From Gammaproteobacteria bacterium (GTDB lineage Bacteria; Pseudomonadota; Gammaproteobacteria; Steroidobacterales; Steroidobacteraceae), in the NCBI GenBank assembly GCA_018970145.1, contig JAGWWY010000016.1, positions 1 through 32,476 of the forward strand: a DNA stretch of 32,476 bases. The letters run 5' to 3'. The notes below the pieces were generated by a model, which was not told the DNA's origin, did no database searches, and saw only the letters and a program-made list of their open reading frames with translations. Every line of letters begins with the position of its first letter. Position 1 is the first letter of the stretch. A program made the position numbers and the translations under genes. Positions 1 to 7,267 of this stretch are shown piece after piece.

Positions 1-128
1 TCACCACCGTGAGTCTCCGCCATCACCTTCGTCAGCGCCGCCGTCAGCGTCGTCTTACCATGGTCAACGTGACCAATCGTCCCAACGTTAACGTGCGGCT
101 TGCTGCGTTCAAATTTTTCCTTGGACAC
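1..128 (-). CDS. tuf: Elongation factor Tu, 5' fragment (second tuf copy, cut by window start)
   Basis: Only the first 42 codons are present; the rest lies beyond the left end. The start is GTG at 126-128, preceded on the minus strand by AGGAGAAG. The fragment carries the G1/P-loop GHVDHGKT and is identical to the start of the complete tuf at the right end. EF-Tu delivers aminoacyl-tRNA to the ribosome. It lies 41 bp after fusA on the same strand, the normal place of tufA in the str operon. Identification is secure; the truncation comes from the window edge and is not a mutation. Confidence 0.95.
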   Translation of the reverse strand, partial: MSKEKFERSKPHVNVGTIGHVDHGKTTLTAALTKVMAETHGG

Positions 129-141
129 GATTTCTTCTCCT
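1..141. repeat. Left copy of a 141-bp exact terminal direct repeat
   Basis: Bases 1-141 match 32336-32476 base for base. They cover the 5' end of tuf plus its ribosome binding site. The sequence then continues into the fusA-tuf spacer here, while the right copy ends at the window edge. Confidence 0.95.
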
Positions 142-169
142 GAACTGAAAAGGTGAATACGAAAAGGCG

Positions 170-2257
170 TTACTGCTTGATGATCGACTGCGCCACGTTC
201 GGCGGCACTTCCATATACTTCGAAAATTCCATCGTGAAAGTGGCTCGACCCTGGCTCATCGAGCGCACGGTCGTCGCGTAACCGAACATTTCGGATAGCG
301 GTACTTCCGCATTGATCTGCTTACCCGACGGAGAATCGTCCATGCCAGTGATCTGGCCACGACGGCGATTCAGGTCCCCGATGACATCGCCCGAATGATC
401 CTCCGGTGTCACCACCTCGACCTTCATGATCGGCTCGAGGATCACGGGCTTCGCGTTGCGGAAGCCATCTTTGAAGCCCATCGAGCCGGCGATCTTGAAA
501 GCCATTTCGTTCGAGTCGACGTCGTGGTACGACCCATCGAACAACGTGACCTTCACATCGACGACGGGATAACCCGCGATAACGCCGGTATCGACCGCTT
601 CTTTGATGCCCTTGTCGACGGCGGGGATGAACTCGCGCGGCACGGTACCACCCACGATCCCATTGATAAATTCGTAGCCCTTGCCGAGCTCGTGCGGTTC
701 GATCTTGAGCCACACGTGACCGTATTGACCGCGACCGCCCGACTGACGCACGAACTTGCCTTCGGCCTCGATGGTGCCCCGGATGGTTTCTCGGTAAGCG
801 ACCTGTGGCTTGCCGACGTTAGCTGCGACCTTGAACTCGCGCTTCATGCGATCGACGATGATTTCGAGGTGCAGCTCGCCCATACCCGAGATGATCGTCT
901 GGCCCGATTCGGGATCGGTATGCACCCGGAACGACGGATCTTCTTTCGCGAGACGTTGCAACGCGAGACCCATTTTTTCCTGATCGACCTTGGTCTTCGG
1001 TTCCACCGCCACCGAAATCACGGGGTTCGGAAACACCATTTTCTCAAGAGTGATAACTTTGTCTTCCGAGCAAAGCGTGTCGCCCGTGATGACATCTTTG
1101 AGGCCAACCGCAGCGGCGATGTCACCGGCACATACTTCCTTTATTTCGGAACGCTCGGAGGCGTGCATCTGCAATAGACGACCGATGCGCTCAGTCCTCG
1201 ATTTGGTCGGAACGTAAACCGCATCACCCGAGCTCAACACGCCCGAATACACTCTAAAAAAGGTGAGATTACCGACGAACGGATCGTTCAGGATCTTGAA
1301 CGCGAGCGCTGCAAACGGTGCCTCGTCGTTGGCACTGCGCGCGACGACTTCACCGTCCTCACCGACACCCTTCACTGGGGGTACATCGATCGGCGATGGC
1401 ATGAACTCGACAACGGCGTCGAGCAGCGCCTGCACGCCCTTGTTCTTGAATGCGCTGCCGCACATGCACAGCACGATCTCGTTACGCCAGGCTCGCTCAC
1501 GCAGCCCGGACTTGATTTCCTCGAGCGAGAGTTCTTTCCCCTCGAGATATCGGTTCATCAAAGTTTCGTTGGCTTCAGCAGCCGCTTCGATCATCTGCGT
1601 ACGGTAGGCTTCGGCATCGGCGCGCATCGCATCAGGGATGTCGCGATATTCGAAGTTCATGCCCTGCGTCTCGGCGTCCCAGTAGATCGCCTTCATGCGC
1701 AGCAGATCGACCACACCTTCGAAGTCGTCCTCCGCGCCGATCGGCAACTGGATCGGCACCGGATTACCGCGCAAACGAGTTTTGATCTGCTCGATACAGC
1801 GCAGGAAGTTCGCGCCGGAGCGATCCATCTTGTTGACGAACGCGATACGCGGCACGCCATAGCGATTCATCTGGCGCCACACCGTCTCCGACTGCGGCTG
1901 CACACCGGCGACCGCGCAGAACAGTGCCACCGCAGAATCGAGCACGCGCAAGGACCGCTCGACTTCGATGGTGAAGTCGACGTGCCCGGGCGTGTCGATG
2001 ACGTTGATGCGGTATTCGGGGAAGGACTTGTCCATGCCCTTCCAGAAGCAAGTGGTCGCCGCGGAGGTGATCGTGATGCCACGCTCCTGCTCCTGCTCCA
2101 TGTAGTCCATGACGGCAGCGCCGTCGTGTACTTCACCGATTTTGTGCGATACGCCCGTGTAAAAAAGAATGCGCTCGGTCGTGGTCGTCTTCCCGGCGTC
2201 GATGTGTGCCGAGATTCCGATGTTCCGGTAGCGTTCTATGGGTGTTGCACGCGCCAT
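170..2257 (-). CDS. fusA: Elongation factor G
   Basis: This is the 695-residue translocation GTPase that moves tRNA and mRNA through the ribosome and acts with RRF in ribosome recycling. The G1 motif AHIDAGKTT is at 17-25, RGITI at 59-63, DTPGHVD at 88-94 and NKMD at 142-145. The C-terminal half has the expected domain II-V sequence, including [10 protein letters not shown] and the conserved SMGF and [11 protein letters not shown] stretches. Length is normal for the family. The start at 2257 gives the expected [16 protein letters not shown]-terminus, although the ribosome binding site upstream is weak, so coupling to rpsG (36 bp upstream) is likely. It is the third gene of rpsL-rpsG-fusA-tuf. 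Confidence 0.98.
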   Translation of the reverse strand: MARATPIERYRNIGISAHIDAGKTTTTERILFYTGVSHKIGEVHDGAAVMDYMEQEQERGITITSAATTCFWKGMDKSFPEYRINVIDTPGHVDFTIEVERSLRVLDSAVALFCAVAGVQPQSETVWRQMNRYGVPRIAFVNKMDRSGANFLRCIEQIKTRLRGNPVPIQLPIGAEDDFEGVVDLLRMKAIYWDAETQGMNFEYRDIPDAMRADAEAYRTQMIEAAAEANETLMNRYLEGKELSLEEIKSGLRERAWRNEIVLCMCGSAFKNKGVQALLDAVVEFMPSPIDVPPVKGVGEDGEVVARSANDEAPFAALAFKILNDPFVGNLTFFRVYSGVLSSGDAVYVPTKSRTERIGRLLQMHASERSEIKEVCAGDIAAAVGLKDVITGDTLCSEDKVITLEKMVFPNPVISVAVEPKTKVDQEKMGLALQRLAKEDPSFRVHTDPESGQTIISGMGELHLEIIVDRMKREFKVAANVGKPQVAYRETIRGTIEAEGKFVRQSGGRGQYGHVWLKIEPHELGKGYEFINGIVGGTVPREFIPAVDKGIKEAVDTGVIAGYPVVDVKVTLFDGSYHDVDSNEMAFKIAGSMGFKDGFRNAKPVILEPIMKVEVVTPEDHSGDVIGDLNRRRGQITGMDDSPSGKQINAEVPLSEMFGYATTVRSMSQGRATFTMEFSKYMEVPPNVAQSIIKQ

Positions 2258-2293
2258 GGCGGATCTGACGCAGGAGGAACCCTGCGGTGTCGA

Positions 2294-2773
2294 TTACCAG
2301 CGGTAGTGCGCAAAAGCCTTGTTGGCTTCGGCCATACGATGCGTATCTTCACGCTTGCGAACGGCAGCGCCGCGGTTCTCCGAAGCTTCGAGCAACTCGT
2401 GCGCGAGACGGAAAGCCATCGACTTTTCGCTGCGAGCACGTGCTGCTTCGATGACCCAACGCATGGCAAGCGTCTGACGACGCGGCGCGCGGACTTCGAC
2501 GGGCACCTGATAAGTGGCACCACCGACGCGGCGCGACTTCACCTCAACGACTGGCTTCACGTTATCGAGAGCCTGTGAGAGCAGCGCGATGGCATCACCA
2601 CCCTGCTTACCGGTCTTCTCGGAGATACGATCGATCGCACCGTAGATGATGCGCTCGGCAGCCGACTTCTTGCCGCTCTTCATGACAACGTTCATGAACT
2701 TGGCGAGCATATCGCTGTTGAATTTCGGGTCCGGCAGAATATGGCGGACGGGGGCTTGTGCACGACGTGACAT
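2294..2773 (-). CDS. rpsG: 30S ribosomal protein S7
   Basis: This 159-residue protein binds the 3' major domain of 16S rRNA and nucleates assembly of the 30S head. In E. coli it also represses the str mRNA. The family signature around [22 protein letters not shown] is present, as are the conserved [14 protein letters not shown] core and the AFAHYRW C-terminus. CAGGAG lies 8 bases before the ATG. It follows rpsL by 17 bp and precedes fusA by 36 bp on the same strand, so a polycistronic str mRNA is expected. Length is close to the short form of S7. Confidence 0.98.
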   Translation of the reverse strand: MSRRAQAPVRHILPDPKFNSDMLAKFMNVVMKSGKKSAAERIIYGAIDRISEKTGKQGGDAIALLSQALDNVKPVVEVKSRRVGGATYQVPVEVRAPRRQTLAMRWVIEAARARSEKSMAFRLAHELLEASENRGAAVRKREDTHRMAEANKAFAHYRW

Positions 2774-2790
2774 CGATTAACTCCTGAGCC

Positions 2791-3165
2791 TTATTTCTTC
2801 GGGCGCTTGGCGCCGTACTTCGAGCGACTCTGCCTGCGGTCATTGACGCCGGCGCAATCGAGCGTGCCGCGAACCGTGTGGTAGCGCACACCCGGCAAGT
2901 CCTTCACACGACCACCGCGAATGAGCACCACGGAGTGCTCCTGCAGGTTGTGTCCCTCACCACCGATGTAGGAGGTGACTTCGAAACCGTTGACGAGACG
3001 CACGCGGCAAACCTTGCGTAGCGCCGAGTTTGGCTTCTTGGGGGTGGTGGTATAGACGCGGGTGCAAACACCGCGCTTCTGGGGGGCAGCGCCAAGAGCG
3101 GGCACCTTCGTCTTTTCAGCACGGGTGCGGCGCGGGGCGCGAATCAGCTGACCTGTCGTGGCCAT
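2791..3165 (-). CDS. rpsL: 30S ribosomal protein S12
   Basis: This 124-residue decoding-centre protein has the same length and numbering as E. coli S12. TPKKPNS places lysines at 43 and 44, and GGRVKDLPG places lysine at 88 and the usually methylthiolated aspartate at 89. Residues 43 and 88 are the classic streptomycin-resistance positions, and both are wild type here. TGGAG lies just upstream of the ATG. It is the first gene of the str operon in this window. rpoC, often its direct upstream neighbour, is about 16 kb away, so the operon presumably uses its own promoter in 3166-3470. Confidence 0.98.
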   Translation of the reverse strand: MATTGQLIRAPRRTRAEKTKVPALGAAPQKRGVCTRVYTTTPKKPNSALRKVCRVRLVNGFEVTSYIGGEGHNLQEHSVVLIRGGRVKDLPGVRYHTVRGTLDCAGVNDRRQSRSKYGAKRPKK

Positions 3166-3333
3166 GCAGTCTCCAAGTCTTCAGCGTTGCGAAAAATCAA
3201 TGACAGCTGGACAGGAGACATCGCTCGCAAGATCCGCAAAAACATCTACCGACAGCGTGTGCTGAGGCAGAGAACCCGGACCTACGACCGACAGCTCGAC
3301 GACCGGCTGCGGCGGGCGAGCTTCCGAGACAAC

Positions 3334-3363
3334 CCGGGCCACCCCCTCGCGGGGGCGGCCCGG
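3334..3363. other. GC-rich hairpin in the rpsL upstream region
   Basis: CCGGGCC-A-CCCCC, loop TCGC, then GGGGG-C-GGCCCGG. This gives a 7-bp outer stem, one A/C mismatch and a 5-bp inner stem. No T-tract follows on either strand, so it is not a standard terminator. It could be a leader or attenuator structure in the str mRNA. Confidence 0.45.
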
Positions 3364-3412
3364 TATCTCGAAAGCCGCTGTTTCACGGCACCCTGCCCGA
3401 AGGCCAAGGGCC

Positions 3413-3449
3413 GATAAAGGCCGCGGATTCTAGGAAGGCATCCGCGGCC
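3413..3449 (-). terminator. Intrinsic terminator after the TonB receptor gene
   Basis: A perfect 10-bp inverted repeat GGCCGCGGAT / ATCCGCGGCC (3419-3428 and 3440-3449) with an 11-base loop begins about 21 bp after the TonB receptor stop. On the minus strand it is followed by TTTAT, a short U-rich run. It would separate the receptor transcript from the str operon. Confidence 0.7.
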
Positions 3450-3470
3450 TGTCAACGGTTAAAGGGGTGA

Positions 3471-5726
3471 TTAGAACCGATACTTGAGGCGCGCACCCCA
3501 ACTGCCCGGGCGATCCAGGAACTGGAACGGGCCCAGTGCCGACATCGGATAGGCCTTATCGGCGCAGTTCCGGCAGTCGATCGCGGCGGTCAGGCCCGGC
3601 AAGTTCGCAAAGCGCAGCGACACACCGGCGTTGATATAGGTCTGCTTGCCAGACCAGGTGCCGTTGGTCGATGCGGGGCTGCCCGTCGTGCCGATAGCGT
3701 ATTCGTCGCTGGTGTTGAAACCGAAGCTCGGAATATAGGTGATCGCACCGGCGGTGAACTCGTAGCTCGCGTTCATGCTGATCGTGTAATCCGGTGCACG
3801 CACCGGCTCTGCGATCTGGCCGAACTGATCAACGAAGTTCGCATTACAGGCCGGAGCACCCTGGAACGTACCGGTCGGGTTCGCGCGGCACACGGCCGCC
3901 TGATCCAACACGCGCTGGCTGATGCTGACGTACTTCGCGTTCTGCATACCGAGTCCGGCCGTGATGTTCAGACCGTCGATCGGCACCCAAGTGGCGTCGA
4001 TTTCGATGCCGTAGTTCTCGAGGTCCGCCGGATTGGTGGTCGTCGAGATCTGCAGACCGTTCACATCGATACGGGCCGGGATCTGAATGTCGTCCGTCAT
4101 CGAGTAGAACGCGGTGGCGTTCAAGCGAACGCGGTTGTCGAACAGATCGGCACGGGTGCCGAACTCGTACGACCACACGGTTTCCGGCTCGAAGGGGATG
4201 AACGCGTTGTTCGCCGTCGCGCGAGCCGGCCAGCCACCCGACTTGAAGCCGCGGGTCGCCGACAGGAAGAACATCACGTCATCGGATACGTCGTACTGCA
4301 GCGCGACGCGCGGCGTCCACACCTGCTCGTTGATCGTGAGCGGGATACCAGCCGCGATGATCGCTGCGCTCGAGAGGGCTGCACCGGTTGCACCGGCATT
4401 GCGCTCGATCGAGAAGTCTTTGGTCTCCTCGGTGTAGCGAATGCCGGCCGTCACGGTGAAAGCGTCGTTGAGTTTGAAGTCGCCCTGACCGTACACGGCG
4501 TAGGTCTCGAGACCGTTCTTCATGGTGCGGTCAGCCGCAACCGTGAAGGCGCCGGTCGCAGCAGTGCTGTTGCCGTTGGCGAAATCAGTGACGTTGTCCT
4601 CGTTCATATAATAGAGGCCGGTCGTCCAGTTCAAGCGGCCAGACTGGCCGTTGAGCTTGATTTCCTGCGAAAACTGCTCGTGGTCACCCATGTTGACGAG
4701 CGGTGTGAAACCACGGCTGTTGGTGGCGCGGGGCAGTTCACCACCGGAGTCGACGAGGAAGTCGTGATCCGTGTCACGGAAGCCCGTGATCGCGGTCAAA
4801 GTAATGTCATTGTTGAGTTCGCTGGTGACGATCAGGGTCGCCGCACGCGTCGCCGCCTCGTTGCCGAGCGGCAAGTTGGCCTTGGCACCCGTGATGATGC
4901 CAACCAACGAGCCCTGGGTGATCTTGTTGTTGACGATGCGGTTGCCGTCGGAGTTTTCGACGTTCAGGAAGTTCGTGTTGCGATCATCCACGTACTCACC
5001 GATGAAATCGATGGTGACGCCATCAACCGGGAGAAAACGGATATCGGCACGCAAACCCGAGGCATCACGATCGTTGAGGTAGTTCCCGGTCGAAACTTGC
5101 AACGCGTAGCCATCGTCCTTGACGCGGTAGGCCGAGAACTTGGTCAACAAGCGATCGCTGATCGGCAAATCGATCGAAGTACGGGCCGTCCAGAGACCGA
5201 AGCGGCCGAGGCCGGCTTCGACATAGCCCTTGAGCTCCTCGCTCGGCTTTTTCATGACGACGTTGACGGCGCCACCGGTGGTGTTGCGACCAAACAGCGT
5301 GCCCTGCGGACCACGCAATACTTCGATGCGCTCGACATCGAACAAGCTGAAGTTGTTGTGGTTCTGGCGAGCGACGTAGACGTCGTCGACATACGTGCCA
5401 ACCGGCAGGTCGAACGTGGCGATCGACTCGGCATTGCCGATGCCGCGGATGTAGAGCGAGCTCGAGGTGCCGACACCCACGTTCGAGTTACCCGTCAGGT
5501 TCGGGATGTTGCGCACGAGATCATAGGTGTTGAACACCTGGCGCTGCTCGAGTTGGTCGGCCGTGAACGCCGTGATGGCGATCGGCACGTCCTGCAGGCT
5601 CTGCTCGCGGCGCTGAGCCGTGACCGTGATCTCCTCCAAACCGCCGGACGTATCTGGGTCCTGTGCGGTTGCCGTGGCAGCGGCCGTCAAAGCGGCGGCA
5701 GCCAACACCCACTTAGCATGTTGCAT
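3471..5726 (-). CDS. TonB-dependent outer-membrane receptor
   Basis: This is an outer-membrane beta-barrel of about 750 residues for energy-dependent import of a ligand that cannot be named from sequence. An N-terminal signal peptide ends near the ATATAQ segment. A TonB-box-like EEITVTA follows at about residues 31-37, then the plug domain with ERIEVLRGPQGTLFGRNTTG. The barrel ends in the terminal aromatic residue (KYRF). A GTG at 5735 is possible, but GGAG sits only 2 bases before it; the ATG at 5726 has about 11 bases of spacing and is preferred. The type (VTAQRREQSLQDVPIAITAF) is the large Caulobacter/Sphingomonas/Steroidobacter-like receptor group. It lies about 96 bp downstream of a 2OG oxygenase gene on the same strand and ends at its own terminator. 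Confidence 0.93.
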   Translation of the reverse strand: MQHAKWVLAAAALTAAATATAQDPDTSGGLEEITVTAQRREQSLQDVPIAITAFTADQLEQRQVFNTYDLVRNIPNLTGNSNVGVGTSSSLYIRGIGNAESIATFDLPVGTYVDDVYVARQNHNNFSLFDVERIEVLRGPQGTLFGRNTTGGAVNVVMKKPSEELKGYVEAGLGRFGLWTARTSIDLPISDRLLTKFSAYRVKDDGYALQVSTGNYLNDRDASGLRADIRFLPVDGVTIDFIGEYVDDRNTNFLNVENSDGNRIVNNKITQGSLVGIITGAKANLPLGNEAATRAATLIVTSELNNDITLTAITGFRDTDHDFLVDSGGELPRATNSRGFTPLVNMGDHEQFSQEIKLNGQSGRLNWTTGLYYMNEDNVTDFANGNSTAATGAFTVAADRTMKNGLETYAVYGQGDFKLNDAFTVTAGIRYTEETKDFSIERNAGATGAALSSAAIIAAGIPLTINEQVWTPRVALQYDVSDDVMFFLSATRGFKSGGWPARATANNAFIPFEPETVWSYEFGTRADLFDNRVRLNATAFYSMTDDIQIPARIDVNGLQISTTTNPADLENYGIEIDATWVPIDGLNITAGLGMQNAKYVSISQRVLDQAAVCRANPTGTFQGAPACNANFVDQFGQIAEPVRAPDYTISMNASYEFTAGAITYIPSFGFNTSDEYAIGTTGSPASTNGTWSGKQTYINAGVSLRFANLPGLTAAIDCRNCADKAYPMSALGPFQFLDRPGSWGARLKYRF

Positions 5727-5822
5727 ATTTGTCACAACTCCATTGCCAAAAAGCTACAAACAGAACCGTGGATCGTCTTACATTGATAACGACTCTGCAA
5801 TACCTCCGCCAACTGTCGGACA

Positions 5823-6446
5823 TCAAAACCAGCTGAAATTGAACGAAATACTGATCCGCGGCGTCTTGGACGGGTTTGGCGGCACCTCGTGACGCAACCA
5901 ACTTTCAAACAGCACGACCTGTCCCGCCTTGGCTGCCACCGTGTGCCACGGACGCAATGCCTCTGGCGCGTCCGACCGCCGCGGCGGTGCTGCCATGTAG
6001 CGATCGAGGCGTGGATCCTCGAACTTGAGGCCCGCGGCGCCGCTCGGTGTACGCACGTAGTAGGTGCCGCTGATGGTCGAGAGCGGATGCAAGTGCAAAC
6101 TGTGAACGACACCCTGCGGCATCACGTTCACCCAGCAGTCGGTCATGGCGAGTTCGCGACCTTCTAGGTCGAGAGCCAAAGATTTCGCGTAGTTTCGTAC
6201 GTGCGCCGTAAGCGCCCGCTCGAGCTTGGCGAACGTCGGCGAGAGCTGCTGCATGCGACACAACGAACCATAAGAGGTGTAGCCGCCGGGATAGTTACGA
6301 GCCGACCAGCGCCGTCCGGCCGCATCGTCGAGTTGCAATTGCAAGCACTCGGCAAGCAGGCGCCGGTTCAAATCGCTGCTGCCGCCTCGGCGCAGCGGCG
6401 CGAAATACAGCAACGTCGGGAACAACGCTCGGACACGCGAATTCAT
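5823..6446 (-). CDS. 2OG-Fe(II) oxygenase family protein (PF13759/TIGR02466-like)
   Basis: This 207-residue protein resembles the small putative 2-oxoglutarate/iron oxygenases. The core WVNVMPQGVVHSLHLHP (about 105-121) offers iron-binding histidines at 118 and 120, followed by the family's SGTYYV. FEDPR follows, and ESWLRHEVPP with H186 supplies a distal histidine. R197 in PRISISFNF is the expected 2-oxoglutarate-binding arginine. The substrate is unknown. The ATG at 6446 overlaps the TGA of the upstream SDR gene (ATGA), which fixes the start and implies translational coupling; a longer reading frame upstream is out of keeping with the family. A second member of this family, fused to TPRs, is at 15840-16991. 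Confidence 0.85.
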   Translation of the reverse strand: MNSRVRALFPTLLYFAPLRRGGSSDLNRRLLAECLQLQLDDAAGRRWSARNYPGGYTSYGSLCRMQQLSPTFAKLERALTAHVRNYAKSLALDLEGRELAMTDCWVNVMPQGVVHSLHLHPLSTISGTYYVRTPSGAAGLKFEDPRLDRYMAAPPRRSDAPEALRPWHTVAAKAGQVVLFESWLRHEVPPNPSKTPRISISFNFSWF

Positions 6447-7267
6447 TGATCGTGCTCTGCCACCGTTTTGGCAGACTTCGGCTCGGGCCGGCCGGTGTAA
6501 CTGCGCAGCAGCAGGAATCGCAACAACCGGGGAAAATGTCGCGACAGGAAAACGATGATCTTGCCGTGTCCGGTGACTACGATTTCGGCCTCGCCGCGCT
6601 CGACGCCACGCACGATCTCGCGCACGGCGACATCCGTCGGCACACGCAGCCACGCCGGCACCGGATCTGGCACATCTTCCTGCAACTGACCCCGGTTGTC
6701 GGTGCGACGGATATCCGAGTCGACGAAACCAGGCGATACCAAGGTCACACCGATACCGTCGCCACGCAAATCACCGCGTAACGATTCCGACAGAGCGCGT
6801 ACAGCGAACTTGCTCATGGCGTACGCGGAAGCAGACGGCGCAGCGACGTGACCTGCCACACTGCCCACGAGCACCAATCGACCGCGACTTGCGCGCAACG
6901 TATCGAGGGTCTCGTAGACGGTTCGCAGCAAGCCGAAAACATTTGTTTCGAACTGCCGTCGGTAATCGTCCAAGCGCAATTGCGGTAAGGGCCCCGCAAC
7001 GCCGAACCCCGCGTTCGCGTACACGAGATCGATGACGATACCTCGCGCTGCTAATTCTTTGACGACGCGCGCGATGTCACCCTCGAGAGTGACGTCGCCC
7101 ACATGCACGCTGACCTCAGCGCCCGCGGCACGCAACTCGCTCGCTAACGTTTCGAGGCGCTCGAGGCGACGAGCAACCAGGGCCAAGCGAGCACCGCGCC
7201 GCCCATATTCGCGCGCCAATCCCTCGCCGATGCCCGATGAGGCACCCGTGATCAGAACCGTCATCAT
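6443..7267 (-). CDS. Short-chain dehydrogenase/reductase
   Basis: This is a classical SDR of about 274 residues, an NAD(P)-dependent oxidoreductase of unknown substrate. The cofactor motif TGASSGIG is at the N-terminus and NAG is in YANAGFG. The catalytic tetrad N-S-Y-K is visible as TNVFG, GSVAG and YAMSK (about N109, S136, Y149, K153). The C-terminus carries a hydrophobic-basic stretch (IIVFLSRHFPRLLRFLLL) that may contact the membrane. The start is ATGATG at 7267/7264, overlapping the TGA of the S8 protease gene; GGAG 10 bases before 7267 favours the first ATG. The stop overlaps the next gene's start. Confidence 0.93.
   Translation of the reverse strand: MMTVLITGASSGIGEGLAREYGRRGARLALVARRLERLETLASELRAAGAEVSVHVGDVTLEGDIARVVKELAARGIVIDLVYANAGFGVAGPLPQLRLDDYRRQFETNVFGLLRTVYETLDTLRASRGRLVLVGSVAGHVAAPSASAYAMSKFAVRALSESLRGDLRGDGIGVTLVSPGFVDSDIRRTDNRGQLQEDVPDPVPAWLRVPTDVAVREIVRGVERGEAEIVVTGHGKIIVFLSRHFPRLLRFLLLRSYTGRPEPKSAKTVAEHDQ

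Larger units (their letters stand above)
3166..3470 (-). promoter_or_regulatory. Gene-free leader/promoter region of the str operon
   Basis: This 305-bp stretch between the TonB receptor stop and the rpsL start holds no gene I can support. It must carry the promoter and untranslated leader of rpsL-rpsG-fusA-tuf unless transcription reads through from upstream. I could not pick out a convincing -35/-10 pair. Two structured elements lie inside it and are listed separately: an intrinsic-terminator-like hairpin at 3419-3449 and a strong GC hairpin at 3334-3363. Confidence 0.5.

Noticed and set aside
3009..3040. Streptomycin- or rifampicin-resistance changes in rpsL and rpoB
   Set aside because: rpsL K43 and K88 and the rpoB cluster residues are all wild type.
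3187..3417. 76-residue reading frame upstream of rpsL on the plus strand
   Set aside because: Arginine-rich, no recognisable domain, no ribosome binding site, and it covers the hairpin of the str leader.
4680..5786. 368-residue antisense frame over the TonB receptor
   Set aside because: Mirror of codon bias in a GC-rich gene; composition is Val/Asp/Arg-rich without any domain.
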